Of a DNA stretch of 15,754 nt, positions 13,308 through 15,754 are shown piece by piece (positions within the stretch are counted from its first letter, which is position 1; the number at the start of each line of letters is the position of its first letter). The notes beneath the pieces are model-generated. The model saw only the letters and a list, made by a program, of their open reading frames with translations, was not told the origin of the DNA and did no database searches. Location: assembly GCA_964526375.1 (NCBI GenBank), contig CAZGLK010000016.1:1-15754 (forward strand), read 5' to 3'. A program made the position numbers and the translations under genes. The stretch is from CAZGLK01 sp964526375 (GTDB lineage Bacteria > Patescibacteriota > Minisyncoccia > JACQLN01).

Positions 13308-13317
13308 TCAAGCCGCT
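13290..13317 (-). terminator. Intrinsic terminator of the 65-residue gene
   Basis: On the reverse strand AGCGGCTTG (13317-13309) pairs with CAAGCCGCT (13303-13295) around a five-base loop, then six Ts follow (13295-13290). It lies 15 bases after the stop of the small gene at 13333. It is short but well formed. Confidence 0.85.
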
Positions 13318-13332
13318 AAAAGAACTTGGCTA

Positions 13333-13530
13333 TTATGCGCTCCTCTCAAGACCATCCAGGCATTCCAAAACACCCTTGCCCAAACGATCTCGGCGCACCT
13401 CTCCTATCCCCTGCACCCGCAGGCTTTCTTCGAGCACAGCTAGTATCTCCGCGCACAGAAATTTATTTTCCCCGCGGGCGACTCCGATGGCCTGCTTAAT
13501 ATGGCCGACTGTATAAACATCTTTTGCCAT
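13333..13530 (-). CDS. Small conserved-looking protein of unknown function
   Basis: A 65-residue protein I do not recognise. It begins MAKDVYTVGHIKQAIG and reads as mostly helical and soluble, with one Cys at 26, another at 57 and a basic patch RRDR (46-49). There is no signal peptide or membrane segment. That it is a real gene is supported by the best Shine-Dalgarno site in the window (GGAGGT, four bases before the ATG) and by its own terminator after the stop. It lies between tRNA-Ser and the Ada-like protein gene on the same strand. No function is proposed. Confidence 0.7.
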   Translation of the reverse strand: MAKDVYTVGHIKQAIGVARGENKFLCAEILAVLEESLRVQGIGEVRRDRLGKGVLECLDGLERSA

Positions 13531-13563
13531 AACACCTCCGCTGATCAGAAAGAGTCAAAGCCG

Positions 13564-13597
13564 AAAAATACCATGCCGAGGCGCGAAGCGCCGAGGC
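13564..13597 (-). terminator. Possible terminator after tRNA-Ser
   Basis: On the reverse strand GCCTCGGCGC and GCGCCTCGGC surround a TTC loop. They pair over the inner five and outer three bases with a two-base mismatch. A run of five Ts follows after six bases. It is weak because of the mismatch and the offset of the T-run. Confidence 0.3.
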
Positions 13598-13628
13598 AAT
13601 CTCTTTCAATTTCGCTGAATGTAAAACT

Positions 13629-13718
13629 TGGCGGAGAGGCAGGGATTCGAACCCTGGATGCCATTTCTGGCATACACGCTCTCCAAGCGTGCGCTTTAGA
13701 CCGCTCAGCCACCTCTCC
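13629..13718 (-). tRNA. tRNA-Ser (anticodon GGA)
   Basis: Read on the reverse strand, the acceptor arms are GGAGAGG (13718-13712) and CCTCTCC (13639-13633), followed by discriminator G and an encoded CCA (13631-13629). The anticodon loop TTGGAGA (13686-13680) gives anticodon GGA, which reads UCC and UCU. The long variable arm (TGCCAGAAATGGCA region) is the class II mark of tRNA-Ser. The T-arm GGTTCGAATCC is standard. Length is 90 nt with CCA. Confidence 0.97.
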
Positions 13719-13785
13719 AACTCTGCCCAATTAATAGACTATTCAAAGGATAACGGATAACATATATGTGGGTCAATCAAAACCA

Positions 13786-13846
13786 GAAGATTTCTATTTC
13801 CCGCGATCACCTGCCTGCGGTAGGCAGGCTGGAAATAGAAACCTTC
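13786..13846 (-). repeat. Nested hairpin with CCTGCCT/AGGCAGG core, copy 2; possible htpX terminator
   Basis: The outer stem pairs 13786-13801 with 13831-13846: 16 bp with one mismatch, the 11 inner pairs perfect. Inside are GCGATCA and the 19-bp core CCTGCCTGCGGTAGGCAGG (13810-13828). It is the reverse complement of the core at 9923-9941 but is again preceded by GCGATC. On the reverse strand, which carries htpX ending 14 bases away, the hairpin is followed by TGGTTTTG, a weak T-run. It may serve as the lemA-htpX terminator. Confidence 0.6.
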
Positions 13847-13859
13847 TTTACTTTAGTCA

Positions 13860-14786
13860 CTATACTTTGAGTTGGTCCAGAGCAGCAATTCTCTCCTCTA
13901 TAGGCGGGTGGGTGGAGAAAATTTTTACAATCCAGGGAAGTTTTTGTTTTGAGTCGGGGATGCCATCTTGGTTGCGATCGGCGCCGAAGGGGCTTTCAAA
14001 AAATAAGTGGGCCGTGGCGTTGGTGGCGGTTCGCACCGGCCGGGAGTAAGACGATATTTTCCGCAAAGCCGAGACCAAGCCCTCGGGATAGCGGGTCAGC
14101 AATACGCCCGAAGCATCCGCCAAAAACTCGCGCTTGCGCGAAATCGCCAAGTGAATCAGCGAGGCAAAAATAGGCGCTAGAATTGAAAGCAGTATGCCTA
14201 TTAAAACTATCGGGCCGCTTGAGCGCCTATCATCGCGATCCCCCATTCCTCCGAACCACAATGACCTCATAAACATATCGGCAACAATGGAAACGAAACC
14301 AACTAGCACCACGGCGATGGTTGAAACCAGCATATCGCGATTGCCGATGTGTGATAATTCATGTGCCAAAACCCCTTCCAGTTCGGAACGGTCCAGCCGC
14401 TCCAAAAGCCCCGAGGTTACCGCCACCACGGCATTTTTAGGATTGCGGCCGGTGGCAAAAGCGTTGGGCGCGGGATCGTCAACCAAGTAGAACCGAGGCA
14501 TGGGCAAGCCGGCGGTAATGGTTAAATTTTCCAGGACGCGATACAGTTCTGGGTTGGATTTAAGCTCTACTGGCTTGGCTTTGTGCAAGGCGAGGGCTAT
14601 TTTGTCTGAAAACCAATAGCCGATTACATTCATCAGAACGCTAAAAACAACCGCAATGTAGAGTATGCCCGGATTGCCGTAAATCTGGCTAAATAGCCAG
14701 CCAATGCCGATAACGATGCCAAAAAACACGGCCATCAAGAACCATGTTTTGCGGATGTTGGCGGATTGGTGAGTATACAAGGTCAT
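13860..14786 (-). CDS. htpX: Zinc metalloprotease HtpX
   Basis: An M48 family membrane protease that degrades damaged membrane proteins under envelope stress. The zinc motif HELSH lies at residues 142-146, with the third ligand probably Glu220 in KREFLADASG. Four hydrophobic segments are visible at about 15-33, 40-58, 153-170 and 192-214. PNAFATGRNP (107-116) and the C-terminal THPPIEERIAALDQL are family hallmarks. I chose ATG 14786 (308 residues); a TTG two codons upstream is less likely. There is no Shine-Dalgarno site. lemA lies 119 bp upstream on the same strand, a pairing seen in many bacteria. Length is normal. Confidence 0.95.
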   Translation of the reverse strand: MTLYTHQSANIRKTWFLMAVFFGIVIGIGWLFSQIYGNPGILYIAVVFSVLMNVIGYWFSDKIALALHKAKPVELKSNPELYRVLENLTITAGLPMPRFYLVDDPAPNAFATGRNPKNAVVAVTSGLLERLDRSELEGVLAHELSHIGNRDMLVSTIAVVLVGFVSIVADMFMRSLWFGGMGDRDDRRSSGPIVLIGILLSILAPIFASLIHLAISRKREFLADASGVLLTRYPEGLVSALRKISSYSRPVRTATNATAHLFFESPFGADRNQDGIPDSKQKLPWIVKIFSTHPPIEERIAALDQLKV

Positions 14787-14799
14787 ATACAAAACTACA

Positions 14800-14900
14800 A
14801 AACGTTAAGGGTTGAACGGATACGAAACCCGTATCGTTTAGAGTCAGACGTTTAACGTAGCCATTTTACGAAACCGGCATCGTAGCCCTTAGACGATTTA
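14800..14900. repeat. Palindromic repeats between lemA and htpX
   Basis: The stretch holds GATACG-AAACC-CGTATC as a short hairpin, enclosed by ACGTTAA and TTAACGT. Next to it are further words such as TTTACGAAACCGGCATCG and TTAGACGATTTACGG. It is of the same general kind as the other gene-boundary repeats but with its own vocabulary. It fills most of the lemA-htpX spacer. Confidence 0.5.
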
Positions 14901-14905
14901 CGGCT

Positions 14906-15469
14906 TTAGAATTTTATCGAGACTGGTTCCTGCGCCGGCGAGGCGTCGTCCAAATCAAAAAACTCTTTTTGCTTAAACCCAAACAGGCCGGCCACGATGT
15001 TTGAGGGAAAACTTTCTATGGCAGTGTTAAGATCGCGCACATTGCCGTTGTAAAAGCGCCGCGCGGCCTGAATTTTGTTTTCGGTGTCGGCCAGTTCCCG
15101 CTGTAAATCCAAAAAATTGGCGTTGGCTTTAAGATCAGGATAATTTTCGGCCACGGCAAAAAGCGTTTTAAGGGTGCCGGCCAAAACATTCTCGGCTTGG
15201 GCCTGATCCGGCGCAGTTTGGGCGCCCATGGCCTGGGTGCGAGCTTGGGTAACTTTCTCAAACACCTCACGCTCATGGCCCATATAGCCCTTGACCGTTT
15301 CCACCACATTGGGAATAAGATCGTATCGCCGCTTTAACTGGACTTCAATGTCCGACCAGGCCTCTTCGGCCCTGTTGCGCCGCCTTATCAAGGCATTATA
15401 GACGCCGATAAATACTAGTATCACCAGCCCAATGGCTCCTAAAATTATGTAAAGAGTTAGATTGTTCAT
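14906..15469 (-). CDS. lemA: LemA family protein
   Basis: A 187-residue protein with an N-terminal membrane segment (residues 6-27, LYIILGAIGLVILVFIGVYN) followed by a long helical domain. The block YNALIRRRNRAEEAWSDIEVQLKRRYDLIPNVVETVKGY is the LemA signature, and ENYPDLKANANFLDLQREL and ARRFYNGNVRDLN follow as expected. LemA is widespread but its function is poorly known; it is often next to htpX, as here, which hints at membrane proteostasis. The topology should place the helical domain on one face of the membrane. ATG 15469 is preceded by a -10 element nine bases away and by no Shine-Dalgarno site. The length is typical. Confidence 0.95.
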   Translation of the reverse strand: MNNLTLYIILGAIGLVILVFIGVYNALIRRRNRAEEAWSDIEVQLKRRYDLIPNVVETVKGYMGHEREVFEKVTQARTQAMGAQTAPDQAQAENVLAGTLKTLFAVAENYPDLKANANFLDLQRELADTENKIQAARRFYNGNVRDLNTAIESFPSNIVAGLFGFKQKEFFDLDDASPAQEPVSIKF

Positions 15470-15478
15470 AGTGGAACT

Positions 15479-15508
15479 ATTATATCAGTGAGCGATACCG
15501 AAAATCAA
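15479..15508 (-). promoter_or_regulatory. lemA promoter predicting a very short leader
   Basis: On the reverse strand a perfect TATAAT (15484-15479) follows TTGATT (15508-15503) with 18 bp between. The start point would fall at about 15472, leaving roughly three bases before the lemA ATG at 15469. This probably drives lemA and htpX together. Confidence 0.7.
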
Positions 15509-15754
15509 GTCCATCCAGAATTGAGCACTGCATCTCACTTCTAAAGGTCAAGCACGAAACTAACTCGTTTCGTAATTCACATTTTTCTAAATTTTGCGTT
15601 ACGCGTGCAGATACATTGGAAAGAGAATTGATCTAAAGATACAAGACTATCAGTATGCCGCCAAGGTAGCATGCGTATGTTGGAGATGTCAATAGGCAAT
15701 GCACAAGATGAGATACATCGGTAACACCCTTAATTTACCTTGGTCTGGTAAGAT
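15509..15754. other. Terminal stretch without a recognised gene
   Basis: No open frame with protein character was found. A small hairpin, ACGAAAC (15554-15560) with GTTTCGT (15567-15573), is followed by an AT-rich segment with five Ts at 15582-15586. It could end a transcript coming from the left, but none is expected there. Confidence 0.4.

Noticed and set aside
13501..13734. Open frames on both strands over 13496-13734
   Set aside because: They coincide with the tRNA-Ser gene and its flanks; the tRNA explains the sequence fully.
13719..13780. Promoter for tRNA-Ser
   Set aside because: TATTAA on the reverse strand is at a plausible place, but no -35 box stands at the right distance.

Overview
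The window looks like part of a scaffold from an ultra-small, host-dependent bacterium of the Candidate Phyla Radiation (Patescibacteria, most like Parcubacteria). This is inferred, not proven. It rests on a short aspartyl-tRNA synthetase without the usual bacterial insertion, a lemA-htpX pair, a four-helix-bundle gene set in repeats, many palindromic intergenic repeats, scarce Shine-Dalgarno sites and promoters that predict nearly leaderless mRNAs. TGA ends dacA and mraY, so the code is standard (table 11), not the recoded form of Gracilibacteria or Absconditabacteria.

Layout. 1-1379: the 3' end of a sensor histidine kinase, an AT-rich reverse-strand S51 peptidase (PepE type), and a decayed second copy of the kinase tail. 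1380-5377: forward-strand aspS, scpA, scpB and a D-Ala-D-Ala carboxypeptidase gene. 5407-9865: a four-helix-bundle protein gene, a 100-N scaffold gap that is almost certainly false, then mraY, a D-aminoacylase-like amidohydrolase gene and ftsW. 9866-10230: a regulatory-looking stretch with a nested hairpin, two copies of a 28-bp palindrome and the murG promoter. 10231-12709: murG and gltX, ended by a strong intrinsic terminator. 12718-15469 is read from the reverse strand: lemA, htpX, tRNA-Ser(GGA), a 65-residue unknown protein and a membrane-anchored protein with an Ada-like tail. 15485-15754 holds no recognisable gene.

How the genes fit together. MraY, FtsW and MurG are consecutive steps of lipid II synthesis and septal peptidoglycan polymerisation, and the D-Ala carboxypeptidase trims the product. 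A D-amino-acid amidohydrolase gene sits between mraY and ftsW, where murD is often found. ScpA and ScpB serve chromosome condensation; AspRS, GluRS and tRNA-Ser serve translation; LemA and HtpX belong to envelope stress and membrane proteostasis.

The most notable unexplained structure is non-coding: a 28-bp palindrome present three times, a nested hairpin module present twice, and quasi-palindromic repeats at several gene boundaries, each with its own short word set and in some cases encoding the ends of the adjoining proteins.
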